Part shown: positions 7,828 through 14,813 of the stretch, piece by piece
Position numbering within the stretch: position 1 is the stretch's first letter
How the letters are laid out: every line of letters starts with the position of its first letter
Source: an uncultured Phascolarctobacterium sp.
Lineage (GTDB): Bacteria > Bacillota > Negativicutes > Acidaminococcales > Acidaminococcaceae
Direction: 5' to 3'
Assembly (NCBI GenBank): GCA_900757795.1
Contig: CAAEPE010000006.1
Location: 1 to 26,672, forward strand
Length of the DNA stretch: 26,672 bases
Notes under the pieces: model-generated
What the model was told of the DNA's origin: nothing
The model's database searches: none
Seen by the model: only the letters and a program-made list of their open reading frames with translations
Position numbers and translations under genes: made by a program

Positions 7828-8703
7828 ATGAAAATAATTGATGCGCACATGCATTATTATAATATTGAGGGCTTTTCTCAGGTAGCAGCCAACGCTGGCT
7901 ACGAAAATACGGCGGCCTGCTGGCAGAAAATTTGTCAGGAAAATGATATTGTGTTTTCTGTGGCTATGGGCAATACTATGTACGCCAGTTCCCGTTTTGG
8001 CGGCGTTCCGCCGCGTCTTATAGACCTTGCTGCGCCTTTTGATGAAGAAAATTATAATCAGCCGCAAAATATCGGCTACTGCCTAGGCGTGCAGAGCGAG
8101 CTGATTACTTTGGCAAACGCCGAGCAGACTGCGCGGGAATTTGAGTATTATCTCAGTCAGCCTCATTGCTTGGGTATAAAATTTTATCCGGGCTATCAAT
8201 CTGTGTATGTAAATGATAAGCGTCATTGGCCGCTGCTGGAGCTGGCGCAGGCTTATCATGTGCCAGTGGCAATTCATACGGGCGATACGGCGCGGCCTAC
8301 TGGCTTGTTAAAGTATTCGCATCCTTTGACGGTTGACGAGGCGGCGGTTAATTTTCCGGAGGTCACTTTTGTTATAGCCCACTGCGGCTGTCCATGGCTT
8401 GTCGACGCTGCGGAAGTGGCGGCGAAAAATGCGAATGTGGCTATTGATTTATCGGGTTTATTGGAAGGAAATCCTAAGCCTTTGCAGATTTATAATCAGC
8501 AGGCGGGCTTTTGGCGGCAGCTGCACACATGGCTTAATTATATGGGTGATTACAGTAAAATTATATACGGCAGCGATTGGCCACTGGTAAATATTTCGTC
8601 CTACATTCATGTTATCAGTCATGTAATTCCGGAAAAGTATTACGAGGATGTTTTCTTCAACAATGCTGTGAGAATATACAGCAAAATAGGTGATTTATTA
8701 TAA
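7828..8703 (+). CDS. Amidohydrolase 2 family TIM-barrel metal enzyme
   Basis: This 291-residue cytosolic hydrolase or decarboxylase belongs to the amidohydrolase-2 family. It shows the metal ligand pair H7-x-H9 (IIDAHMHYY), a third histidine in AIHTGD (~150), a fourth in VIAHCGCPW (~186) and the catalytic aspartate in YGSDWP (~249). These mark a mononuclear zinc TIM barrel. The start is ATG 7828 with GAGGCGTG upstream. It lies 26 bases after pbuX and is probably co-transcribed with xpt-pbuX, but nothing in the sequence fixes its substrate. A link to purine breakdown would be a guess. Confidence 0.85.
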   Translation: MKIIDAHMHYYNIEGFSQVAANAGYENTAACWQKICQENDIVFSVAMGNTMYASSRFGGVPPRLIDLAAPFDEENYNQPQNIGYCLGVQSELITLANAEQTAREFEYYLSQPHCLGIKFYPGYQSVYVNDKRHWPLLELAQAYHVPVAIHTGDTARPTGLLKYSHPLTVDEAAVNFPEVTFVIAHCGCPWLVDAAEVAAKNANVAIDLSGLLEGNPKPLQIYNQQAGFWRQLHTWLNYMGDYSKIIYGSDWPLVNISSYIHVISHVIPEKYYEDVFFNNAVRIYSKIGDLL

Positions 8704-8718
8704 ATTGAGGTGACAAGT

Positions 8719-9414
8719 GTGGGACAGCCAAGCATTACCGAAATTGAAGCAGGCTTAAATGATTGGGATTTGCTGAAGAAATTGCCTGCGGCAGTTAACA
8801 GTTTTAAGTTGGTGCCGGGAACGGGGATTAAGGGTCAAATCTTGAATATTGCGGCCTATGTGAACGATGCTATTCGCTGCCGCTTAGATATCATTTATAC
8901 CTCTGAAACCTTTGATTATGTGCTGGTTAAAACGGTTGGCCTGCATACCTTTCGCGACGAACGCTATTTTTGCCGCGAGCGCGATAAATTTGCCGGCCTG
9001 CTTTTAGAGCATCTGCCGGATATTTTATGGGATATGGATCGCCAAAAGCTGCATAATATGGATTTTGAGGCCGAAGGGCTGAATTTTCCCCAATGGGAAT
9101 ATTGGCGTTCGCTGCCGAAGAAAATAGATAATTATGAGCTTTTTATTACGCCGGATAATCCTTTGGCGTATATCAACGGTTCGTTTATTTTTTTGGACTA
9201 TACGGATTTTAGCAGCGGCAACCAAATTTATTTTTCGTATAATATTTTTCGTAACGAAATTTTTGCCGAGAAGAAGCAAGGCTATTTGCCGCTGACTACT
9301 GATGTTTTTGATGTTCCTGCTTCTGTGCGCGACGACCGCAAATTGGCTGTGCTGGCGGATTTAATGCAGCTGCATTTGCGGCAGGAAATGGCGGAGCTAG
9401 AAAAAATAAAATAA
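8719..9414 (+). CDS. Conserved-looking hypothetical protein
   Basis: I do not recognise this 231-residue protein. It is soluble, with no signal peptide or membrane segment, and rich in aromatic and acidic residues (for example FIFLDYTDF and IYFSYNIFRNE), ending in a charged helix. The preferred start is GTG 8719, five bases after AGGTGA; GTG 8710 is also in frame but overlaps that site. It follows the amidohydrolase by 15 bases and is likely the last gene of the xpt operon. The tRNA promoter begins five bases after its stop, and no terminator is visible between them. Confidence 0.7.
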   Translation: MGQPSITEIEAGLNDWDLLKKLPAAVNSFKLVPGTGIKGQILNIAAYVNDAIRCRLDIIYTSETFDYVLVKTVGLHTFRDERYFCRERDKFAGLLLEHLPDILWDMDRQKLHNMDFEAEGLNFPQWEYWRSLPKKIDNYELFITPDNPLAYINGSFIFLDYTDFSSGNQIYFSYNIFRNEIFAEKKQGYLPLTTDVFDVPASVRDDRKLAVLADLMQLHLRQEMAELEKIK

Positions 9415-9418
9415 TCTA

Positions 9419-9447
9419 TTGACAGGCAAACTGTTTTAGGTTATAAT
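9419..9447 (+). promoter_or_regulatory. Consensus promoter of the tRNA operon
   Basis: TTGACA (9419-9424) and TATAAT (9442-9447) are both perfect consensus with a 17-bp spacer. Transcription should begin near 9454, seven bases before tRNA-Asp. This fits strong expression of a stable-RNA operon. Confidence 0.95.
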
Positions 9448-9460
9448 ATCAATGTTGATT

Positions 9461-9537
9461 GGCCTGGTGGTTCAGTTGGTTAGAATGCCGCCCTGTCACG
9501 GCGGAGGTCGTGGGTTCGAGTCCCATCCAGGTCGCCA
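9461..9537 (+). tRNA. tRNA-Asp (GTC)
   Basis: A full cloverleaf with anticodon GTC at 9495-9497 in loop CTGTCAC, T-loop GGTTCGAGTCC, and CCA encoded at 9535-9537. First gene of the five-tRNA operon. Confidence 0.97.
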
Positions 9538-9541
9538 ATCT

Positions 9542-9617
9542 GCCTCGGTAGCTCAGTTGGTAGAGCAAAGGACTGAAAATCCTTGTGTCCACAGTTCGAT
9601 TCTGTGCTGAGGCACCA
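9542..9617 (+). tRNA. tRNA-Phe (GAA)
   Basis: Cloverleaf with acceptor arms GCCTCGG / CTGAGGC, D arm GCTCAGTTGGTAGAGC, anticodon GAA at 9575-9577, T-loop AGTTCGATTCT and encoded CCA. Confidence 0.97.
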
Positions 9618-9622
9618 TTTAT

Positions 9623-9697
<75 letters not shown>

Positions 9698-9703
9698 TTA
9701 AAA

Positions 9704-9777
9704 GGCGACATAGCCAAGCGGTAAGGCAGAGGTCTGCAAAACCTTTATCCCCAGTTCGATTCTGGGTGTCGCCTCCA
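9704..9777 (+). tRNA. tRNA-Cys (GCA)
   Basis: Cloverleaf with acceptor arms GGCGACA / TGTCGCC, anticodon GCA at 9736-9738 in loop TCTGCAAAA, T-loop AGTTCGATTCT and encoded CCA. Confidence 0.97.
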
Positions 9778-9802
9778 TTTTTATTTTCTTTTTAGATTGT
9801 CT

Positions 9803-9891
9803 GCCGCGGTGGCGGAACTGGCAGACGCAAGGGACTTAAAATCCCTCGGGTAGTGATACCCGTACCGGTTCGATTCCGGTCCGCGGCACCA
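9803..9891 (+). tRNA. tRNA-Leu (TAA), prophage attachment target
   Basis: A class II tRNA with acceptor arms GCCGCGG / CCGCGGC, anticodon TAA at 9837-9839, a long variable arm (CGGGTAGTGATACCCG) and encoded CCA at 9889-9891. The prophage integrase gene runs antisense into it and ends inside the anticodon loop, so the gene is intact on the left side of the element. Confidence 0.97.
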
Positions 9892-9900
9892 AATGTGTTA
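9836..9900. other. Probable attL region at the tRNA-Leu 3' half
   Basis: Host tRNA-Leu ends at 9891 and integrase codons occupy the antisense strand from 9836 onward. The integrase tail VPRTGIEPVRVSLPEGF is simply the reverse reading of the tRNA, so the crossover lies within or next to this segment. The core length cannot be set without attR. A short repeat GCACCAAA (9887-9894 and 9919-9926) was noted, but it is too short to define an att core. Confidence 0.6.
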
Positions 9901-11383
9901 ATACGCCTTGAGTTGTTAGCACCAAAGACACTTCAAAAACATTGATGGTAACTCTTTCAACAAAGAGATCTATCAATGCTTTTTTAGTTTCTGCGTCATT
10001 TTCTGCGAAAACTTTATCGTGCAAAGCTTTGAGCGTGTCAGTAATTTCTTTTTCAGACAGCTCTGGACAGTCTGTAAAATCCTGCAGGCTGTCTATTTTT
10101 TTGCTCAATTCGGTAATTTCCGCTTTGGTTGATTTTAGACGCTCTAAATCAAAGGCGTCGGCGGTGCCGTTTTCAATGATAGTATAAATATTATTCAACC
10201 TGCGTTCGGCCATGATTTTGCTTTCTCTTAACTTATCGGCTTCTGCTTTGCTGGCTTTGAACATTTCGCGATATGCTTCGGCCATCATTTTTGCAAACTC
10301 ATCCATTTTAGCTACGGAAAAAATTTCTTTTTCAATTGTTTCAAGGACAAATTTTTCTATAACGTCACGCCTAACCATTTTTTGCGGGCAGCGGTCTCCT
10401 GGTGTACGATTCTTTTTTGTACAACCATAATATACATAGGCAGTGTCTCTAGGTTTAAACTTATATCCGCTCATAGCGCCGCCGCATTGGCCGCAAAATA
10501 TTTTACCAGATAATAGATATGTTTCTTTGGCTCTATAGGCTGCCTTGCGGGTTCTGTTTTCCTTGCGCTTATCTTGGACTGTATAAAACACATCTGGCGT
10601 TATAATAGCGGGGATTGCGTTATTGATTTTAATAAATTCGTTACTGGGAGCGCTGTGTGTGTTCCTACGGCCATTAGCTTGTTTGATAACGCGGTTAAAT
10701 GTGTATGTGCCGATATATTTTTCATTTCCCAAAATATCATAAAGGCTGTTTTTGGAAAAATTTCTGCCGCCTTTGGTTTTAAAGCCTTTGGCTGCTAAAG
10801 CATTTGCAATGCTGGTATAGCCATGTCCGGACACAAACATGGAGTAAATCATCCTCACGGCTTCTGCTTCATGTTCATCAATCACATAATGTTTATTCTC
10901 GATACGATAACCAAGAGGGGGAGTGCCGCCGTTAAACTGCGCCTTGTAGGCGTTCTCGTTTAAGCCCTTTTTAGTTTCCTTGGAAAGATTGCGGCTGTAG
11001 TAGGCGGCGAAGCCTACCAACATATTTTCCATCATTTGGCCTTCCGGCGTAAAATCGATATTCTGTGCTGCGTATTCGTAGCTTATCCCAAGCTGCGCAA
11101 GAGTGTTTTTAAAGCTATAATAATTAAACTCATTGCGGGCGTTGCGATCGATTTTATGGAAAATGATGACGTCAAATTTGTGCTCCATAGCGTCAGCCAT
11201 CATTTGATTATAGCCTTCACGGCCGATAATAGATTTGCCGCTTTTGGCTTCGTCCTTATAGATGTGGGTGACGATGTAGTGCCGGCGCTTACAGTGTTCC
11301 CGGCAGGCGCGTACCTGCGCATCAATAGATTCCTCTCTTTGCATATCGCTGGAAAAACGGGCGTAGATGACAGCTCTTAACAT
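9836..11383 (-). CDS. int: Serine site-specific recombinase (phage integrase)
   Basis: This 515-residue serine recombinase catalyses prophage integration and excision. The resolvase domain (residues ~1-150) has the nucleophile S11 in YARFSSDMQ plus SIDAQVRACREHC and the helix-forming segment LSKETKKGLNENAYKAQFNGGTPPLGY cut here as LSKETKKGL and GGTPPLGY. A recombinase domain (~160-270) and a zinc ribbon (CGQC ... GC ... RCPQK, ~300-340) follow, then a coiled coil (~365-440). It starts at ATG 11383 with AAAGGAGC upstream. The domain seems to end near FVERVTINVFEVSLVL; the last ~20 residues and the stop come from antisense tRNA-Leu. The free phage would therefore encode a different C-terminus, or att lies inside the gene end. 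Confidence 0.93.
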   Translation of the reverse strand: MLRAVIYARFSSDMQREESIDAQVRACREHCKRRHYIVTHIYKDEAKSGKSIIGREGYNQMMADAMEHKFDVIIFHKIDRNARNEFNYYSFKNTLAQLGISYEYAAQNIDFTPEGQMMENMLVGFAAYYSRNLSKETKKGLNENAYKAQFNGGTPPLGYRIENKHYVIDEHEAEAVRMIYSMFVSGHGYTSIANALAAKGFKTKGGRNFSKNSLYDILGNEKYIGTYTFNRVIKQANGRRNTHSAPSNEFIKINNAIPAIITPDVFYTVQDKRKENRTRKAAYRAKETYLLSGKIFCGQCGGAMSGYKFKPRDTAYVYYGCTKKNRTPGDRCPQKMVRRDVIEKFVLETIEKEIFSVAKMDEFAKMMAEAYREMFKASKAEADKLRESKIMAERRLNNIYTIIENGTADAFDLERLKSTKAEITELSKKIDSLQDFTDCPELSEKEITDTLKALHDKVFAENDAETKKALIDLFVERVTINVFEVSLVLTTQGVLTHLVPRTGIEPVRVSLPEGF

Positions 11384-11424
11384 AATAAAAAACAGCTCCT
11401 TTACTTTAATTTTGTGTATAAAGT

Positions 11425-11513
11425 GGCAGAGCTGACTAAAATTTGATATAATTAAATAGTAATCAGCTCTACAAACAGTAATCAGTTCTGTAAATCAGTA
11501 TCAGTTCTATTCG
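11425..11513. repeat. Three ~19-bp direct repeats upstream of int, plus an inverted half copy
   Basis: Three tandem copies read AGTAATCAGCTCTACAAAC (11458-11476), AGTAATCAGTTCTGTAAATC (11477-11496) and AGTATCAGTTCTATTCG (11497-11513). An inverted partial copy, CAGAGCTGACT, sits at 11427-11437. The array lies between the int start and a plus-strand terminator. It looks like a protein-binding array, for example for an excision factor or int regulator, or the body of a small RNA. No protein match is possible from sequence alone. Confidence 0.7.
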
Positions 11514-11537
11514 TGGTTGTTTGGGGTGGTTATGCTT

Positions 11538-11570
11538 TCCCTCGGTGTTGGTAGCGCCGGGGGATTTTTT
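11538..11570 (+). terminator. Plus-strand terminator in the int upstream gap
   Basis: A 10-bp stem, TCCCTCGGTG / CGCCGGGGGA with G-T pairs and loop TTGGTAG, is followed by T6. No plus-strand coding gene precedes it back to tRNA-Leu, so it ends either tRNA read-through or a short RNA starting near 11460. Confidence 0.75.
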
Positions 11571-11611
11571 GTATTTGAATTTCATTAGCTATAAATCAAT
11601 GGCTAACAACG

Positions 11612-11648
11612 AAAAAAGCCTTGCAACCGAAGCTGCAAGGCTTTTACT
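11612..11648 (-). terminator. Terminator of the PemK/MazF-like gene
   Basis: A perfect 12-bp stem, AAAAGCCTTGCA / TGCAAGGCTTTT, has an 8-base loop. On the minus strand it reads into T6, about 80 bases after the toxin gene stop. Confidence 0.85.
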
Positions 11649-11728
11649 TATACCATCATGTGGTATTTAATGATGTGGTTGATAGCTCAAGGCTACCTTG
11701 TATTAGCATTATACATCATTTTTTCGCA

Positions 11729-12472
11729 TTAGTCAAATGCGTGGCTGTACAGCTTCAATATTTTCTTTTCTATTTCGTACATTAATTCTTCAGGGAGAAT
11801 AACGCCTGCAAGTATATCTTTATTTTTACATGGGTGATTTATCCTCTGCTTGCTTATAGTTATAATTTGACCAACATCAGCAACGCTTTCGTCTTTTAAT
11901 TTTTGAGTATATTCTAGGATATTAAAAGCAATACGTTTATTGCGTTTTAGTTCTGTAAAATTTTTAACTATTTCATCGTTAGGAGGCGGAGTTTTAGATG
12001 TTAGTTTTATTGCTACTCTCATTGCGGCAACACTATTTTTAGATAAAATGTCATTTGCTTTATCTTCAAGTAAGATTTTTACACATTCACCTAATTGCAC
12101 ATGGTATATTGATGAGTATTTTGTTTCTTTATCCTTTTTGCTTTTTAGTGGAATAACGGTTAAAGTTTTGCTGTATTTAGAATTTTTTACATCAAGCACA
12201 ACTGCATAATGGTTTCCTCCTAGCTCATTACCAATACGAAATCCAAAATTCACAAATACTATCTGTCCGCGCTTATATGCCATATTCATGGAGGGATTAA
12301 ATGTCTTTTCTGCTTTAATGTATTCGATATAGTCATTAAGCCAATAAACGAAAATAGCTGCTTTTTTATAGTTCTCTGATAATTTTCTTTTGATAAAGTC
12401 TTTGTATTTTTTTAGTATACTTTTTTGAAACTTTACAAACTCCAAAAAGTATTCCGGTTCTTTAAAATCCAT
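11729..12472 (-). CDS. PemK/MazF-family toxin-like protein
   Basis: This 247-residue protein has a PemK/MazF fold at ~67-190: YKRGQIVFVNFGFRIGNELGG, then HYAVVLDVKNSK and LTVIPLKSKK. Family members are mRNA interferases paired with an antitoxin. An N-terminal helical segment (~1-60, with YWLNDYIEYIK) and a C-terminal helical extension make it about twice the length of classical MazF. It starts at ATG 12472 with AAGGAGAA upstream and ends before its own terminator. No antitoxin gene adjoins it, so the long extensions may hold the activity in check, or the protein may not be a toxin. It is AT-rich and probably lysogeny cargo. Confidence 0.75.
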   Translation of the reverse strand: MDFKEPEYFLEFVKFQKSILKKYKDFIKRKLSENYKKAAIFVYWLNDYIEYIKAEKTFNPSMNMAYKRGQIVFVNFGFRIGNELGGNHYAVVLDVKNSKYSKTLTVIPLKSKKDKETKYSSIYHVQLGECVKILLEDKANDILSKNSVAAMRVAIKLTSKTPPPNDEIVKNFTELKRNKRIAFNILEYTQKLKDESVADVGQIITISKQRINHPCKNKDILAGVILPEELMYEIEKKILKLYSHAFD

Positions 12473-12582
12473 ACTTTACTATTCTCCTTACTGGTGCTCT
12501 AGAGTTTTTCGTTAACTGGGTATTAGAGTGATTGTTTCCATTTTGGAAACAGTTGCTTCGTCAGCATCCAGCTGGCGGTGAT

Positions 12583-12935
12583 TTATAGGCCTTCGTTAAT
12601 ATTATCGTTAGTATAGTCTTGGAATTTTAATCTGTACATTCGATTAAATTCATTACGATTACTTTGGTTTTCTATGATTGTATTGGCAACATCCGTAAGG
12701 CGCATTTTGCCGTCAATGGCTTTCATTTTCAAACGACTACAATTTGTAGTCGTTTCGTTACCTTCCTTTTTTAGTCTTGATTTTAAGACGCTCCAGTATT
12801 TTTTTTTGCTCTATCTACTGATGGTTGGTCAGTAAGTGCTCCTACGACATCAACTACACTGAAAAGCCATTCGCCGCTTTCGTTGCTCCATACAGAACGT
12901 ATCTGATTAGATTGAAATAATTTTATGTCTTTCAT
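12583..12935 (-). pseudogene. Frameshifted BRO-N family antirepressor-like gene
   Basis: The start is ATG 12935 with AAGGAG upstream. The first frame encodes 50 residues, MKDIKLFQSNQIRSVWSNES then GEWLFSVVDVVGALTD, matching the N-terminus of BRO-N phage antirepressor/DinD-like proteins. It stops at 12783-12785. The family match resumes in the -1 frame right after an A9 run (12799-12807, minus strand): YWSVLKSRLKKEGNETTTNC, then RLKMKAIDGKMRLTDVAN. It ends at 12583 with an unrelated-looking tail (IIENQSNRNEFNRMYRLKF). Both the frameshift and the missing rest of the domain suggest decay. The run A_AAA_AAA is also a possible slip site. Confidence 0.8.
12731..12755. repeat. 25-base perfect palindrome inside the BRO-N remnant
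   Basis: Arms AAACGACTACAA (12731-12742) and TTGTAGTCGTTT (12744-12755) are separated by one base. The palindrome falls in the codons for TTTNCSRL. It may be an operator-like site or coincidental with a conserved coding motif. Confidence 0.7.
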
Positions 12936-12953
12936 AATTCTACTCCTTTTTCA

Positions 12954-13076
12954 CTAGCCTAAACAATCTTCGCCTTCTTCTGCTTTACGCTGGAGCTTGG
13001 ACAGCTTCATAGTAACGTAATCCTCAACATCCTCTTTGCTGTCAGCATCCAGCTGGCGGTATTTTTTTATGTGCCG
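12954..13076 (-). pseudogene. C-terminal remnant of an XRE-type regulator
   Basis: The open minus-strand segment encodes KKYRQLDADSKEDVEDYVTM and continues KLSKLQRKAEEGEDCLG before TAG at 12954-12956. This is the typical C-terminal helix of XRE/HTH phage repressors. An in-frame TAA (13077-13079) lies just upstream, and there is no start codon or HTH. It is therefore a 40-codon remnant, perhaps of an earlier prophage repressor lost by recombination at the 20-bp repeat. Another short open stretch (minus, 13078-13146, ending NLLENFIVNEIDS) sits between it and the ImmA gene and is unassigned. Confidence 0.7.
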
Positions 13077-13153
13077 TTAGGAGTCTATTTCGTTCACGAT
13101 GAAGTTTTCTAGCAGGTTATTATACTTATTTGTTTTATAATATTGAAGTTAGT

Positions 13154-13981
13154 TTAACCAACTGAGTTTTGTTTCCAATCTGTATATGTTTTTGCTAACA
13201 TGACTTCTAGAATGTCACCAACAGAAGTGAATTTCCAAATTTCATATTTTTGATAGATTACCTTATTGGCAATATATGTACATACTTTAGGTATTTCTTC
13301 TTGATATTTTAAAAGACCATATGAAGTGAATATATTTTTGGGAAAAGTAGATATTCTTTCGTTAAGATATCGTTGATATGGAATAAGGTCTATAGATTTT
13401 ATTCCAAAGGATGTTAATTGACTAAATTTTTTTGCAACATAATAAGAAGATTCTTTACTTAGTCCAAAAAATGCTCTTAAAATTGTATAATATCCTTCTA
13501 ATCTATACATATCATAATAGCAGGATAAACCTATAACTGCCACATAGGGAGAAACACAACAGCTAGTAAAATAATTAGCTTCATGCTCCATTTCGTCTAA
13601 TTTATCTTGAGGAATATCAAGATTTAAAATACTTGCTTTCGCTTTAGTTATAGCATGACCTAAATATAAATGAGCTAATTCATGAATTATGTTCCAACGA
13701 CATCTGGGTTTAGGCATTGTGTCATTGTAATAAATATAATAACTGTTATCTTGAGGGACAAAAATTATTCTAGCATTATCAGTACAAAATAATTTACTAA
13801 CATCGTTGATAGATGTATTTTTTGCAGCAGCATATTCGCTATATTTAATGATTTGTAGTTTGTAAATATTTTTGAAAAAGTTTACAATGGTTGATGTTTT
13901 TAATGGGAATGTTACGTTATCAAGTTGTAAAAACAAGAAGTCAACAATATTAGAAATTTCTGCTTTTCTACAAATCTTCAT
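13154..13981 (-). CDS. ImmA/IrrE-family metallopeptidase
   Basis: This 275-residue zinc protease-like protein acts with the phage repressor. In ICEBs1 and related elements ImmA cleaves the ImmR repressor to induce the element. The HExxH motif is H100-E101-L-A-H104 in WNIIHELAHLYLGHA. The downstream acidic ligand sits in EMEHEANYFTSCCVSP (~E134), as usual for the family. It starts at ATG 13981 inside the end of the repressor gene (14-base overlap), so the two are translationally coupled. Leakiness and inducer cannot be read from sequence. Confidence 0.9.
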   Translation of the reverse strand: MKICRKAEISNIVDFLFLQLDNVTFPLKTSTIVNFFKNIYKLQIIKYSEYAAAKNTSINDVSKLFCTDNARIIFVPQDNSYYIYYNDTMPKPRCRWNIIHELAHLYLGHAITKAKASILNLDIPQDKLDEMEHEANYFTSCCVSPYVAVIGLSCYYDMYRLEGYYTILRAFFGLSKESSYYVAKKFSQLTSFGIKSIDLIPYQRYLNERISTFPKNIFTSYGLLKYQEEIPKVCTYIANKVIYQKYEIWKFTSVGDILEVMLAKTYTDWKQNSVG

Positions 13982-14345
13982 CTATGCCATCTCCCGTTCT
14001 ATTTTTTAGAATAAATTTTGTATAATTTATTATTTCTTTTAATTGTTCATTGTTAGCTTTTTTAGCTAACCTACCTAGCGTTGCTAACTCGGGATTTTCT
14101 TCTTGTGCAATATTAAATTGGAACGGTGTAGCTACATTTGCACCCATCAACCAAGGAATAGGTACATTTAAAGCATTAGCTAATTTCTCTAGGTTATATT
14201 GGGTTGCTTTATACATTCCTTTTCTGTACTGACTTATAGCACCTTCGTTAACTCCGCTGATGCGAGATAATTCGGAGGGTTTCATTTGGCGACACTTTAA
14301 GGCTTCGTTTAATCTATCTTTAAAAGTAGAATTTATAGTATTCAT
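13968..14345 (-). CDS. CI-like XRE family prophage repressor
   Basis: This 125-residue repressor has an N-terminal HTH (residues ~8-66: LNEALKCRQMKPSELSRISG and INEGAISQYR-type recognition helix, read as VNEGAISQYRKG). A short C-terminal helical part (KANNEQLKEIINYTKFILKN) probably dimerises. It starts at ATG 14345 with AAGGAG upstream. It lacks a LexA-type peptidase domain, so induction likely runs through the overlapping ImmA/IrrE protease gene. It is divergent from cro and expected to bind the CTTTAG-AAAA-CTAAAG operators between them. Confidence 0.9.
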   Translation of the reverse strand: MNTINSTFKDRLNEALKCRQMKPSELSRISGVNEGAISQYRKGMYKATQYNLEKLANALNVPIPWLMGANVATPFQFNIAQEENPELATLGRLAKKANNEQLKEIINYTKFILKNRTGDGIDEDL

Positions 14346-14376
14346 TCCAATGCTCCTTTCTGTTTTGTTATGCAGT

Positions 14377-14405
14377 ATTATAACTCAAAACTTAAGAAAA
14401 CACAA
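14377..14405 (-). promoter_or_regulatory. Leftward repressor promoter
   Basis: On the minus strand TTGTGT (plus 14400-14405) and a perfect TATAAT (plus 14377-14382) are separated by 17 bp. The -35 is overlapped by the first operator-like repeat (14391-14406), which suggests autoregulation. Confidence 0.8.
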
Positions 14406-14444
14406 GAAAAACTTTAGAAAACTATTGACTATAGAAAACTAAAG
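14391..14444. promoter_or_regulatory. Operator cluster and rightward early promoter (PR)
   Basis: Three 16-base operator-like sites follow the pattern CTTTAG-AAAA-CTAAAG: CTTAAGAAAACACAAG (14391-14406), CTTTAGAAAACTATTG (14412-14427) and CTATAGAAAACTAAAG (14429-14444). A PR promoter fits them closely: TTGACT at 14425-14430 and TAAAAT at 14448-14453 with a 17-bp spacer. Repressor bound at the last two sites would cover the PR -35 and spacer. Confidence 0.8.
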
Positions 14445-14485
14445 TGATAAAATGAAGTAAATCATAAAGAAGAGGAGGTGGTTAT

Positions 14486-14722
14486 ATGCAAAATCGGGCA
14501 ATATATGATTATTCAAAGTTGCTAGGAAGAATAAAAGAAAAAGGTTTCACGCAAGTTACTTTGGCAAGAGTTATTGGCGTTTCAGAAACAACTTTAAATT
14601 TTAGCCTTAATAACAAACGACCATTCAAACAAGATGAAATAGTAAAGTTGTGTACTGCACTAGATATTACTTTAGAAGATGTAGAGGTGTATTTTTTTTA
14701 CCATAAAACTTTAGAAATCTAA
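14486..14722 (+). CDS. Cro-like HTH regulator
   Basis: This 78-residue XRE-type DNA-binding protein (DUF739-like) has the HTH LLGRIKEKGFTQVTLARVIG followed by VSETTLNFSLNNKRPF. It is the first rightward gene opposite the CI-like repressor, with a strong GAGGAGG ribosome site ending ~8 bases before ATG 14486. Its expected role is to switch off the lysogenic promoter in lytic growth. A fourth, best-matching operator palindrome overlaps its stop codon. Confidence 0.88.
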   Translation: MQNRAIYDYSKLLGRIKEKGFTQVTLARVIGVSETTLNFSLNNKRPFKQDEIVKLCTALDITLEDVEVYFFYHKTLEI

Positions 14723-14724
14723 AG
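14709..14724. promoter_or_regulatory. Fourth operator copy overlapping the cro stop codon
   Basis: CTTTAGAAATCTAAAG is a perfect palindrome with 7-base arms CTTTAGA / TCTAAAG. It matches the three sites in the repressor-cro gap. A further half site CTAAAG lies at 14737-14742. It could be a distal operator for looping or a roadblock. Confidence 0.75.
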
Positions 14725-14813
14725 AAAAAACTACAACTAAAGTAACTGTGATAAGTTTTCCATCAATGAGGCTTTTCAAATTCAAAAAGAGTGGGTGAGA
14801 AGGTGAGGGAGAA

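Larger units (their letters stand above)
12560..13060. repeat. 20-bp exact direct repeat flanking gene remnants
   Basis: GTCAGCATCCAGCTGGCGGT occurs at 12560-12579 and 13041-13060. On the minus strand both copies encode RQLDAD, the start of the usual C-terminal segment of XRE regulators (YRQLDADSKEDVEDYV). Recombination between two regulator genes, or duplication and deletion, could have left these copies. The 680-base gap between the toxin and ImmA genes (12473-13153) consists of this and the two pseudogenes listed. Confidence 0.7.

Noticed and set aside
11425..12472. Type III toxin-antitoxin system (repeat RNA plus toxin)
   Set aside because: The repeats and terminator point rightward while the toxin-like gene is on the minus strand with its own terminator between them, and its domain is PemK/MazF rather than ToxN.
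14745..14805. Short plus-strand frame ending INEAFQIQKEWVRR that resembles a phage DNA-binding peptide
   Set aside because: It has no start codon after the preceding stop and no ribosome site of its own; its end is the ribosome site of the 55-residue gene.
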